Part shown: positions 8,488 to 16,290 of the stretch, piece by piece
Layout: the number at the start of each line of letters is the position of its first letter
How positions within the stretch are numbered: the stretch's first letter is position 1
NCBI RefSeq assembly: GCF_000020005.1
Contig: NC_010718.1
Location: 2,500,001-2,564,000, forward strand
Source of the DNA: Natranaerobius thermophilus JW/NM-WN-LF
GTDB lineage: Bacteria > Bacillota > Natranaerobiia > Natranaerobiales > Natranaerobiaceae
Direction: 5' to 3'
DNA length: 64,000 nt
Notes under the pieces: model-generated
Database searches by the model: none
Seen by the model: only the letters and a program-made list of their open reading frames with translations
What the model was told of the DNA's origin: nothing
Position numbers and translations under genes: made by a program

Positions 8488-9870
8488 TTATTCATAATTT
8501 GATTCCCCCGATTCATCGCCAATCAATTTTTGATAGTGCAAGTCCTGAAGAGCTTGTTTCAACCAGGGGCCAGGGTCTTTTCCGCTATGCTCTAACAACC
8601 AGTTGCCATCATACTTTTCCTTAATCTGCTTATATCTTGTAATCAGTAAAGGAATGATTTGTGCTTCTTTCTTCAAGCTCAGCTTGATTACTCCCTCCAT
8701 ATCCCTGGAATTATTAAATTCAACATTGGAACTACTATTAAATTCCTGAACTTGAGTCCTGGCAAAATTCAACAACCATCCCAGAGACTCTAATTTTAAC
8801 CAGGTACTATCCCTGAATTTAACCAGTTCTCGGGCATAAAAACGGTAGCGACATTTAGAACAGACATTTACAGGGATTTGCTGCCTTCCCCTTAAAACTC
8901 CTTCTTGTAAGCTCTTTAAGGATTTAGGTAAAGTCAATTCTTCATAAAAATTAAATCCTGCTAAGTCCCATAATAAAAAAGCCAGTTCAAATCTGTTTAT
9001 TTGTGGGTATGTTTTGGACCAGGACCAGCTGTCTAACAACATTTCCAAGATAGATGATAGCGTAATTAGATTATTTTGTCTGAAATTAATATGCTCATCA
9101 AAGCCCAGTACTTGCATTAACTGAAGGAGCTGAGCCTGACGCTGTAAAGAACTATTCGAAGCCCAAATAGCTTTCATTTCATGATAAATTCTTTCCTGGG
9201 CTATCTGGCCATAAATATCAGACCAGGAATATTCACCTTCTTCAATTAGGTTTAAAATTTCCCTAGATAAGTCATAGCCTAAGACAAAAAATCTGAATGC
9301 TCTCAAACATCTTAGGGGGTCATTTTCCATAATACGTTGGGATACTGGCCTGACAACCTTATGTTTTAGGTCTAATTTCCCCTGAAAGGGATCGATTATT
9401 AACTGTTCCATTTTTTTAGTGCTATTAGGAATTTTAAACAGGAGTTCAGACCCTTCGTCTACTGATCCTTGCTTCGGATTTGGTTTTACTATCATTTTGT
9501 CGAGGGATAAAGCCATTGCATTGATGGTAAAATCCCTACACCCCAAATCTTCTTGCAAGTCCCTGCCCTTCAAAGGCATTAGATCGACAAAAATCTTTGT
9601 TTCCGGTTCAGCAGGTATGAACCTGAATATTTGCCTGCCTTGATCCAGAATGATAAATTTATCCCCTTTATCAGATCTCCTTTGGGATAACTGTAAATTC
9701 TCTACAATAACCTCTAAGTCCTCCCGATTAAAGACAAGATCCAGATCAACGGGGATTTTGCCGCTAAGGAGATCTCGAAGACTGCCACCCACGAGAAAAC
9801 CCTTTCCAATTAGCTTTGCCCCTGATCGATCTATTAAACTATTTAAAGCAATTTCCAGATTATAAGTCAT
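8488..9870 (-). CDS. Class II tRNA nucleotidyltransferase / poly(A) polymerase family protein
   Basis: Protein of 460 residues adding nucleotides to RNA 3' ends, most likely CCA to tRNA. Nucleotidyltransferase signatures: GGSLRDLL (about 28-35), catalytic DLDLVF (about 42-47), and LGCRDFTINAMAL (about 108-120). The conserved ENDPLRCLRAFRF helix (about 182-194) belongs to the neck/RNA-binding region. No HD motif is evident. A CSKCRYRF pair of cysteines near residue 338 is not typical of the family. Whether it is a CCA-adding enzyme, an A- or CC-adding half enzyme, or a poly(A) polymerase cannot be decided from sequence alone. ATG at 9870. Confidence 0.88.
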   Translation of the reverse strand: MTYNLEIALNSLIDRSGAKLIGKGFLVGGSLRDLLSGKIPVDLDLVFNREDLEVIVENLQLSQRRSDKGDKFIILDQGRQIFRFIPAEPETKIFVDLMPLKGRDLQEDLGCRDFTINAMALSLDKMIVKPNPKQGSVDEGSELLFKIPNSTKKMEQLIIDPFQGKLDLKHKVVRPVSQRIMENDPLRCLRAFRFFVLGYDLSREILNLIEEGEYSWSDIYGQIAQERIYHEMKAIWASNSSLQRQAQLLQLMQVLGFDEHINFRQNNLITLSSILEMLLDSWSWSKTYPQINRFELAFLLWDLAGFNFYEELTLPKSLKSLQEGVLRGRQQIPVNVCSKCRYRFYARELVKFRDSTWLKLESLGWLLNFARTQVQEFNSSSNVEFNNSRDMEGVIKLSLKKEAQIIPLLITRYKQIKEKYDGNWLLEHSGKDPGPWLKQALQDLHYQKLIGDESGESNYE

Positions 9871-9926
9871 CTAAATTTTCTCCTTAAACCTGATCTGTGT
9901 TAAAACTCCTCTTTATCTTATTTACC

Positions 9927-11336
9927 CTATTCCTGAACCTGTATCTTGCGATACAGCCAGGTCCCCTTTTGGTACCAGTAATATAAAATTGCTATCTCTA
10001 TTCCAATAGAAATAGTAATAGCCCACCAGATACCATTAGTTCCTATTTCCATATGGAAAGCCATTAGATAAGCCAGAGAAAGTTTGACTATCCAATTAGA
10101 TATAAAGGCGGCCACCATACCCGGAACCGTGTCACCTGCTCCTTTAAAAGTCCCTACAAAAGCCCGGATTGGACCTGCAAATAAAAGGCCCAGGGCAATA
10201 ATTCGCAGATAGTTGACACCCATCTCTACAGCCAATTGGGATTCAGTAATAAATAAATCCATAATCGGCCGTGCCAGGACAAAGTAAACCAAAGCTATAG
10301 CACCTTGAAATAAAAATCCGATTATAATACTTTTTCTAGATATACTTCTAGTATAGTCCAGATCTCCTGTACCTAGTCCCTGTCCTACCATGGTAGTAGT
10401 GGCCACCATTAGACCTGCTGATACTATAAAAGCATAAGACAGGGCCCGTTGACCCACGCCAAAAGCTGCAATGGCATCATCACCAAAGATAGAGACCATG
10501 TACATTAATATCATACCCGTCAATGGTCTGGATATGGCTTGAACTCCAGCCGGAAATCCGATAGCCATGATATTTCTTGCTATAGACCTATTAAACTGAA
10601 AATCACTTACCTTAATAGCCGGCAACTTATTGGTCCGGAAAAACCAACGCCCCAATATTAACAGGGCCAGGGAATTGGAGACCAAAGTAGCTACCCCGGC
10701 TCCCATGACTTCTAAGCGCGGGGCAGGACCCAGGCCCAGGATAAAAACTGGATTAAGAATAATATTTAAGCCATTGGCAAAAAATAGCATCTTCATTGGT
10801 GTCTTAGTATCTCCAGCACCCTGAAACGATGCACTCATAACAATATACAAAAATAGAATGAACATACCCACAGCCATGATTCTAAGATAGGCAGTTCCAG
10901 AAGCCAGGATCTGTTCATCTTGAGTAAATAAACTCAAAAAAGGTGCCGAAAAGTAGATTAACAAAGAAGATACCAACAGAGATAACAACAAGGCAAACAG
11001 TCCTGAATGGAGAATGGTATTTTTAACCTTTCCTGGTTCTTCGGCACCGATAAATCTTGCTACCATGGATACTGTACCTACATTAATGACTTCAGATATT
11101 GTGATCAATAGCCAAAAGATATTGCCCGACAAGGAAATAGCTGCAACGGCATAATCCCCCAAACGACCTACGAAAAAAGTATCGGCTACTGCCAGGGTGG
11201 AGTGAAGCATCATCCCCAACATTACCGGCCAACTGAGTTTCCACAGGTTTCTTAAGATATTTTCTCTGTCAGGGGCAATTCTCCCTTCTAAACTATTACC
11301 GGGACTGCTTTGCTTTTCTTCAGGCTCCATTTTCAC
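9927..11336 (-). CDS. MATE family efflux transporter
   Basis: Membrane protein of 469 residues with 12 predicted helices in two homologous halves. Repeat signatures are WPVMLGMMLHSTLAVADTFF then VGRLGD (about 34-60) and IGFPAGVQAISRPL (about 257-270); ASFQGAGDTKTPM and GTFKGAGDTVPGM are the equivalent loops of each half. It probably exports cationic drugs or metabolites using a Na+ or H+ gradient. The first 25 residues are hydrophilic. Start is GTG at 11336 or the in-frame ATG two codons later; a GTGGTGAT stretch lies upstream. It is 26 bp from the upstream GNAT gene, so probably cotranscribed. Confidence 0.93.
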   Translation of the reverse strand: MKMEPEEKQSSPGNSLEGRIAPDRENILRNLWKLSWPVMLGMMLHSTLAVADTFFVGRLGDYAVAAISLSGNIFWLLITISEVINVGTVSMVARFIGAEEPGKVKNTILHSGLFALLLSLLVSSLLIYFSAPFLSLFTQDEQILASGTAYLRIMAVGMFILFLYIVMSASFQGAGDTKTPMKMLFFANGLNIILNPVFILGLGPAPRLEVMGAGVATLVSNSLALLILGRWFFRTNKLPAIKVSDFQFNRSIARNIMAIGFPAGVQAISRPLTGMILMYMVSIFGDDAIAAFGVGQRALSYAFIVSAGLMVATTTMVGQGLGTGDLDYTRSISRKSIIIGFLFQGAIALVYFVLARPIMDLFITESQLAVEMGVNYLRIIALGLLFAGPIRAFVGTFKGAGDTVPGMVAAFISNWIVKLSLAYLMAFHMEIGTNGIWWAITISIGIEIAILYYWYQKGTWLYRKIQVQE

Positions 11337-11362
11337 ATCACCACACGGGATCTCATTAAATT

Positions 11363-12343
11363 TTATTTAAAGGATCGTTCCATGAGATAAAAGGCCTCAC
11401 CCTCATCTTCTGGCATAAACCTGGTCAATTCCTCCTTATGTTTTACCCAGAGCTGATACGGAATTGCTATGGTATAGCCCCAGTATCCTTGTGCTTTCAA
11501 TTCCAAAAGTAAAGCACGGATTAAAGCGGGAAAATCTAGTCGGTCTCCTTTCCCCTGTTGTAATTCATTATCAGTGAATAGGATCTTGTTTATAGCAAAT
11601 ACTGGGCGGTTCTCAGAATCTGAAGTCTCTTCACCAAGAAAACTTATCCGGTCCTCACCTGAAACTGATAACAAGTATCGGGTTTTATCGTCCAAAGTTT
11701 GCACTTCTGAGCTCGACAAACCTACAAAAGTAAAATCCGTTAAGAACAGAAATTTCCGGTTATAACCCAACTCCAGCTCAAATTTACCCGCAGCACATTG
11801 TTCAAACCAGTCTTTTACACAAGGGAATTCTTGCCATGTTAGTCTATATTTAGATTCTTTTGATCTAGGTTCATCACTTTTTATTACATTTTCAGCAGGC
11901 AGTTCTTCGTGAAAAAAGATTCTCCACCGAGAGTTTTTATAAAAACCGTGTTTTTCCCCAACTTTTTGAGCTGGATAATTATCCAGAGTAGTAGTTAGCC
12001 GAACAAAAGAAGCGCCTTCTTCGCCACCTTTTTGAGCCAACTTTCCAGTTAATACACTCCCTGCTCCCAAGTTTTGATAATCAGGTCTAACTCTCATCCC
12101 TGCCAGCCAAGCCTGGTCTTCAGTGTGAAATTTGATCTGGCAAAAAGCTACAATATTGTTGTTATTTTGGTCTTGGTCTTCAAGCAGGTATAAGCCACCC
12201 TTTTCCATAGATAGCCAATTATCAATTACCCTGGGTAAATAATCTTTACCCATTTCATCGCATATCGTAATTATTTCATCACGGTCTTGAAAACCCGCTT
12301 TTCTAAAGTTGTAATCAATATGAACCTGTTCAGGATTTTCCAT
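11363..12343 (-). CDS. GNAT-family N-acetyltransferase with extra C-terminal region
   Basis: Protein of 326 residues. The N-terminal half is a GNAT fold: acetyl-CoA loop RVRPDYQNLGAGSVLTGKL (about 86-104), followed by the strand VRLTTTLDNYPAQKV and the KHGF motif (about 131). Residues 160-326 form an additional region without a motif I recognise. The substrate is unknown. Its ATG at 12343 is divergent from the plus-strand FliK-like gene, with a 108-bp shared promoter region. Confidence 0.8.
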   Translation of the reverse strand: MENPEQVHIDYNFRKAGFQDRDEIITICDEMGKDYLPRVIDNWLSMEKGGLYLLEDQDQNNNNIVAFCQIKFHTEDQAWLAGMRVRPDYQNLGAGSVLTGKLAQKGGEEGASFVRLTTTLDNYPAQKVGEKHGFYKNSRWRIFFHEELPAENVIKSDEPRSKESKYRLTWQEFPCVKDWFEQCAAGKFELELGYNRKFLFLTDFTFVGLSSSEVQTLDDKTRYLLSVSGEDRISFLGEETSDSENRPVFAINKILFTDNELQQGKGDRLDFPALIRALLLELKAQGYWGYTIAIPYQLWVKHKEELTRFMPEDEGEAFYLMERSFK

Positions 12344-12451
12344 GGTTTCTCCCTCCCTAATAAGCCATTGTTAATTTTCACAGACAACAGGAATTTTCAT
12401 ACAAAAAGAGAATAATACTCCCTAGTATCAAATACTGGAGAGTGATAAAGT

Positions 12452-13834
12452 ATGATCAAATTCTTCCCTTCTTCTCCTTTAACAGGGCAAAACAATCTTA
12501 AGTTAACCTCCATTGCAGATAAAATTAAAGAAATTTTCAAACCTGGCAATACTGTCAAAGCCAGAGTAGCCAAGTCTCAAGGAGATCGTGTGATCTTAGA
12601 TCTCAATAATAATCTATTTCAAGTAAAGTCAGAAATTCCATTATCTGAAGGTACCTGGATTAAAGGACGTGTTTATATAGATAGTTCGGGGACGACCTAT
12701 CTCCAGCTCCTAGAGTCCCAAGAAGAAGCAGAATTAAATGCTAAGACGGATCGGTTTTTTAAAGAACAGGGCTCTAGAATTTCAGATACTCCCCTTCACA
12801 GAGAAATTGCTAAAACCGTGATATCCATGGGTAAAAAACCCAGCCCAAATTTGATTACTGAATTGGCCAGCTTTTTCCCAACTGTTTCCCAGGACCAGCC
12901 AGCTGGAAGCGGTACTTTTTCGCTAAATAATTTAGAAGAAATAGTTTTTTTACATTTAAATAAATTACCTATTAATGATAGTACAGTAGCTACAGCCAAG
13001 AGTTTTTTAAACTCTGCTACCTTAAACTCCCAGGAATTATCTACCTCTCCTTTAGGAGATGTATTTCTGATACCCCAAGCCCAGAACTGGGGTGAGCACG
13101 GATTGCCAGGCCAGGGTAGCGGTCTTAATACTCAGGGCATTAAAACTTCCCTGACCAATGTGTTTAAATTGTTTTTAACAAATCAAGACCAGTCAAGCAG
13201 TTTAAACCTTCAAGGTCAAGCAGTTCAGGGGGGCCAGGGGGAAAACGGTGAAAACCATCCTGGTCCCCAAGTCCAAGTCACTGAAACCAGCCCAGGAACA
13301 AGGGAGTTAAGTCCCTTTAGACTGGAGTCATCAGGACAGGATCAAAACAATCTTTTGGCATTACTGGGAATGTCCAGGGCTATAAACGCTATAAGAAACG
13401 AATCTGGTCAACCCAATTTGATTCAAGAACCCCTATTCGGTTTCTTTTTACTTCAATTAAATGGTGAAAAGGCTCCTGGTGAGTTTTATATCTCCCGCTT
13501 CCAACGACAGCAAAAAGGACCTGGATACAATGCAAAACAGGGCTCTTCCGAAATTACCCTGGGAATAAGTTTGAACCCAAGACAGTTAGGACCCCTTGTG
13601 ATCAGAATTCATTTTAAATCTAAGGTATTGTCACTGCAGTTCACATCTCATATTGAAGATACCAATAAGTTGATATCAAAACATCTGCCCTCGCTAAAAC
13701 AGCAGTTAAATAAGTCAGGATTAACTGTTGCCAGGGCGGAAACACAAACAGCTCGTATGGAAACACCTGAGCTACAATCCAGATTGGCCCGGACACCTTT
13801 TACACCTGAAGGGAATCTAGATTACAAAATCTAA
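12452..13834 (+). CDS. FliK-like protein (YlqG type)
   Basis: Protein of 460 residues. The N-terminal 75 residues form a small beta-rich region (TVKARVAKSQGDRVILDL). The middle (about 220-300) is Gln/Asn/Gly-rich and low-complexity. The C-terminal 90 residues resemble the flagellar hook-length control (FliK) C-terminal domain: ITLGISLNPRQLGPLVIRIH, then a strand-rich region and LKQQLNKSGLTVARAE. It is followed by an FlhB C-terminal-like gene, the same pairing as Bacillus ylqG-ylqH, which lies outside flagellar operons. Because FliK and FlhB interact as a substrate-specificity switch, a physical partnership is likely; its purpose is unknown. ATG at 12452 follows GGAGAGTG. Confidence 0.78.
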   Translation: MIKFFPSSPLTGQNNLKLTSIADKIKEIFKPGNTVKARVAKSQGDRVILDLNNNLFQVKSEIPLSEGTWIKGRVYIDSSGTTYLQLLESQEEAELNAKTDRFFKEQGSRISDTPLHREIAKTVISMGKKPSPNLITELASFFPTVSQDQPAGSGTFSLNNLEEIVFLHLNKLPINDSTVATAKSFLNSATLNSQELSTSPLGDVFLIPQAQNWGEHGLPGQGSGLNTQGIKTSLTNVFKLFLTNQDQSSSLNLQGQAVQGGQGENGENHPGPQVQVTETSPGTRELSPFRLESSGQDQNNLLALLGMSRAINAIRNESGQPNLIQEPLFGFFLLQLNGEKAPGEFYISRFQRQQKGPGYNAKQGSSEITLGISLNPRQLGPLVIRIHFKSKVLSLQFTSHIEDTNKLISKHLPSLKQQLNKSGLTVARAETQTARMETPELQSRLARTPFTPEGNLDYKI

Positions 13835-13870
13835 TTGTCAGACTTTCAATATCCAAATATGACAATTAGA
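13830..13870 (+). repeat. 11-bp perfect inverted repeat between the FliK-like and FlhB-like genes
   Basis: TCTAATTGTCA and TGACAATTAGA around a 19-nt spacer, beginning at the stop codon of the upstream gene. No T-run follows, so it is not a standard terminator. It may be an mRNA-stabilising hairpin or attenuator. It is followed by two copies of ATAACGATAA (near 13876 and 13891). Confidence 0.5.
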
Positions 13871-13916
13871 CACTATAACGATAAACCAATATAACGATAA
13901 TTTGGAGGTTGTTAAA

Positions 13917-14207
13917 ATGGCGCGCAAGCCCAAACATTTCAAACGTGCTGCTGCATTAAAGTACGATCAAGATAAAAATCAAGCCCCTCAGTTAATCGCT
14001 GCCGGTCAAGGTTTAGTTGCCGACGAAATAATTCGACGAGCCGAAGAAGAGGGGATTTATATTTACCAAGACCCTGAACTGGCTAATACTTTATCCCAGC
14101 TATCCCTCTACCAAGAAATTCCCGAAGAACTGTATCAAGGTGTAGCAGAAGTACTAGCCTTTATTCAAAGGATTGACAGGGATTCTGGGAATAGTCCAAG
14201 AGATTAA
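13917..14207 (+). CDS. FlhB C-terminal domain-like protein (YlqH type)
   Basis: Protein of 96 residues matching only the cytoplasmic autocleavage domain of FlhB/YscU export-switch proteins: AAALKYDQDKNQAPQLIAAG near the start, then EEEGIYIYQDPELANTLSQL and IPEELYQGVAEVLAFI. The canonical NPTH cleavage motif is not present; the fragment begins just after its usual position (compare KYDQDKNQAP). ATG at 13917 is preceded by TTGGAGG at good spacing. It has no membrane part, so it is a stand-alone soluble paralogue. Its 3' end overlaps the convergent membrane-protein gene by 54 bp. Confidence 0.88.
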   Translation: MARKPKHFKRAAALKYDQDKNQAPQLIAAGQGLVADEIIRRAEEEGIYIYQDPELANTLSQLSLYQEIPEELYQGVAEVLAFIQRIDRDSGNSPRD

Positions 14208-14894
14208 TAACAGAATTGCCAGGTGAGCCACTGTTCGATAAACAATCCTGAAAATGGTATTGTAAAAGAAAGGTACTGGAAAAATTCTAATTAGATTATG
14301 AGTTTCAGGATTTAACAGCCAATAATCATTGTCAAATAACCAGATATGAAGTTGATCATACCAAAAATCAAAGCCCAAGAAGAAAATAACAGCTAACAAC
14401 AAAAATAGTGCCAATGCAAGCCGAGCTCCCCATTTTAATAGATAGGCAGTGGCTTCCCTTCTGGAATTTAAATATTGGCCGTGATAATAAGTTAAATAAC
14501 TACTACCAAAATAAAAACCTAGAATTAATAAGAATATATTCCCTACAAGGATAACATAACCACCTTTGAAGAGGTCCCTGACATCTTCCATATGAATTAG
14601 CTCTCGTTCTGTGAACAGCCGTTCTTCTTCACCTTCTATCTCAGCTGTTATATCAATATGAGACCGCTGTAACTTTAAGTAATCTAGAATCTCTTCTGTT
14701 ACCCGATAAAGTTCTGCTTGCTCGATACCAGTGAACTCAACTCGATCTAGCTCCTCAAACTGCTGTTCATAGTGAGAAAAATCAAATACCACCATGGCAA
14801 AATTTGCAAAAAAGACGCCACCTAAAAGTAAAATCCCTATCAAGCCATTCAGTAAACATTTTATAAATTTCTTGTTATAATTTGAAGTATTCAC
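14154..14894 (-). CDS. TIGR01906/DUF1461-type integral membrane protein
   Basis: Protein of 246 residues with four to five hydrophobic segments (about 14-36, 128-150, 172-192, 220-242) and a long extracytoplasmic loop. Features of this uncharacterised Firmicutes family are FDFSHYEQQFEELD early on and the ELIHMEDVRDLF motif (about 118-129). Function unknown. The last 17 codons plus the stop are encoded antisense to the end of the FlhB-like gene, an unusual convergent coding overlap. ATG at 14894. Confidence 0.72.
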   Translation of the reverse strand: MNTSNYNKKFIKCLLNGLIGILLLGGVFFANFAMVVFDFSHYEQQFEELDRVEFTGIEQAELYRVTEEILDYLKLQRSHIDITAEIEGEEERLFTERELIHMEDVRDLFKGGYVILVGNIFLLILGFYFGSSYLTYYHGQYLNSRREATAYLLKWGARLALALFLLLAVIFFLGFDFWYDQLHIWLFDNDYWLLNPETHNLIRIFPVPFFYNTIFRIVYRTVAHLAILLLISWTIPRIPVNPLNKG

Positions 14895-14967
14895 CTTCCC
14901 ATCACCACCTATAATTTTTATTTAAAAGTTGTATTGAAGTTAAATGTTGATAGTTTTGGTACTGTCA

Positions 14968-16119
14968 TCAATAGAATATCATAAATAAGAATGGAATTAC
15001 TAGTTTCAATGTCACAAGCCTGGACAAGTGCAGTAAAGAAACTCGTACAGGATCATAACCTTCATTTAATGCAAAGCCCGTCATGACAGTAAATCCAGCT
15101 GGTGCACTGGCTAAAAAACACAAAGTATACTCCCATCCTGTTAGCTTGTTTATTAAATATGCCACCCCAAAGGAAGACGCTAAAGTCAAGGTTACGGATA
15201 ATACTAAGGGAATCACAAGTTCTCCGGATAAAATCAGTTCCATAGTTTCAGGAGATACTTCATTACTTACCATCAGACCAATACCCACTAAAAACCAATT
15301 AAGGGCTTTACGAGGTGGAACTTCTACGGGAAATTCAAAATAATTGGCTATAATAATAAACACCATTCCACCAACCAGGCCACCGGCTGGTACTCCCACT
15401 AATATAAGCAGGCCTCCAAAGCCTCCGGCAACAGCCAGAGTTAGCAGCAATTTAATTGGATTGAGTTTTTGATATTTATTCTGAGTTTTACCATTATCGC
15501 CAGGACTTTGAGATGTTCCCATCTGTTGATAATTCGCATACGAGGTGGTATCTGTACTTGTTGTTGTATTGGCTTGTGCTTGAGATTTTCTACTAAAATG
15601 GGAAAGTATAAAGGGAAACACTAGCATAGTAGACAAAACTCTTAAAATATGAAACATTACTACAGTAACTGTATCCGCACCTGTATCTTCAGCTAAAACA
15701 GTCATTTCTGGCAGACCACCTATACTAGAGCCCAATATGGCAGTAGTAGTTTCCAAACCACTTATAGCAGCTATCAAAAATCCAAATACTAGGGTTATTG
15801 TCACTGCCCAAGTAGAAATTAGTACTGCCGGTAAAGCAATTGTCTTCAGGGATTTCATGGCTTGGCGGTCAAGTCTGGAACCTACCATGACACCTAGCAT
15901 TATTTGTAACCCCAGGACAACTGGTTGGGGTAAAAAGGGAAGCTGAAGTCCCATAACACGGAGACTACCTATTAGCAAAACACCTCCTAGAACTGGAGCT
16001 GCAGGCAGTTTGATCTTGATGCCCAGGTACCAACCCAAAAGCCCCAGTCCATAAAGGAGGATCAATCCCAGGAGTTTTTCAATTATTTCTATAAGTGTAA
16101 TTTCTATTGGTAAATCCAA
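14968..16119 (-). CDS. AbrB-type membrane protein (AbrB duplication family)
   Basis: Polytopic protein of 383 residues with two homologous halves, each starting with a glycine/proline-rich hairpin: KLPAAPVLGGVLLIGSLRVM (about 34-53) and VPAGGLVGGMVFIIIANYFE (about 245-264). A hydrophilic Ser/Thr/Gln-rich linker (about 180-215) separates the halves. The family includes E. coli AbrB, a membrane protein, and is sometimes misnamed ammonia monooxygenase or AbrB transcription regulator. Transport of a small metabolite is plausible but unproven. ATG at 16119; a GGAGATGGATTAC stretch lies upstream. Confidence 0.82.
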   Translation of the reverse strand: MDLPIEITLIEIIEKLLGLILLYGLGLLGWYLGIKIKLPAAPVLGGVLLIGSLRVMGLQLPFLPQPVVLGLQIMLGVMVGSRLDRQAMKSLKTIALPAVLISTWAVTITLVFGFLIAAISGLETTTAILGSSIGGLPEMTVLAEDTGADTVTVVMFHILRVLSTMLVFPFILSHFSRKSQAQANTTTSTDTTSYANYQQMGTSQSPGDNGKTQNKYQKLNPIKLLLTLAVAGGFGGLLILVGVPAGGLVGGMVFIIIANYFEFPVEVPPRKALNWFLVGIGLMVSNEVSPETMELILSGELVIPLVLSVTLTLASSFGVAYLINKLTGWEYTLCFLASAPAGFTVMTGFALNEGYDPVRVSLLHLSRLVTLKLVIPFLFMIFY

Positions 16120-16290
16120 TGTAATCCATCTCCTCTACTATTGATTCGCTTTAATTCTAATTATTTCGATAGGCGAATATTTTTTCCTGTTGACCTTTTC
16201 TTTTTTTTAATTTAGTCTTACAATAAAATAAATGAATCTTATTATCAATACATGAATATTTTGTAATTACTGAGTAAGGGGGGAATCAAT

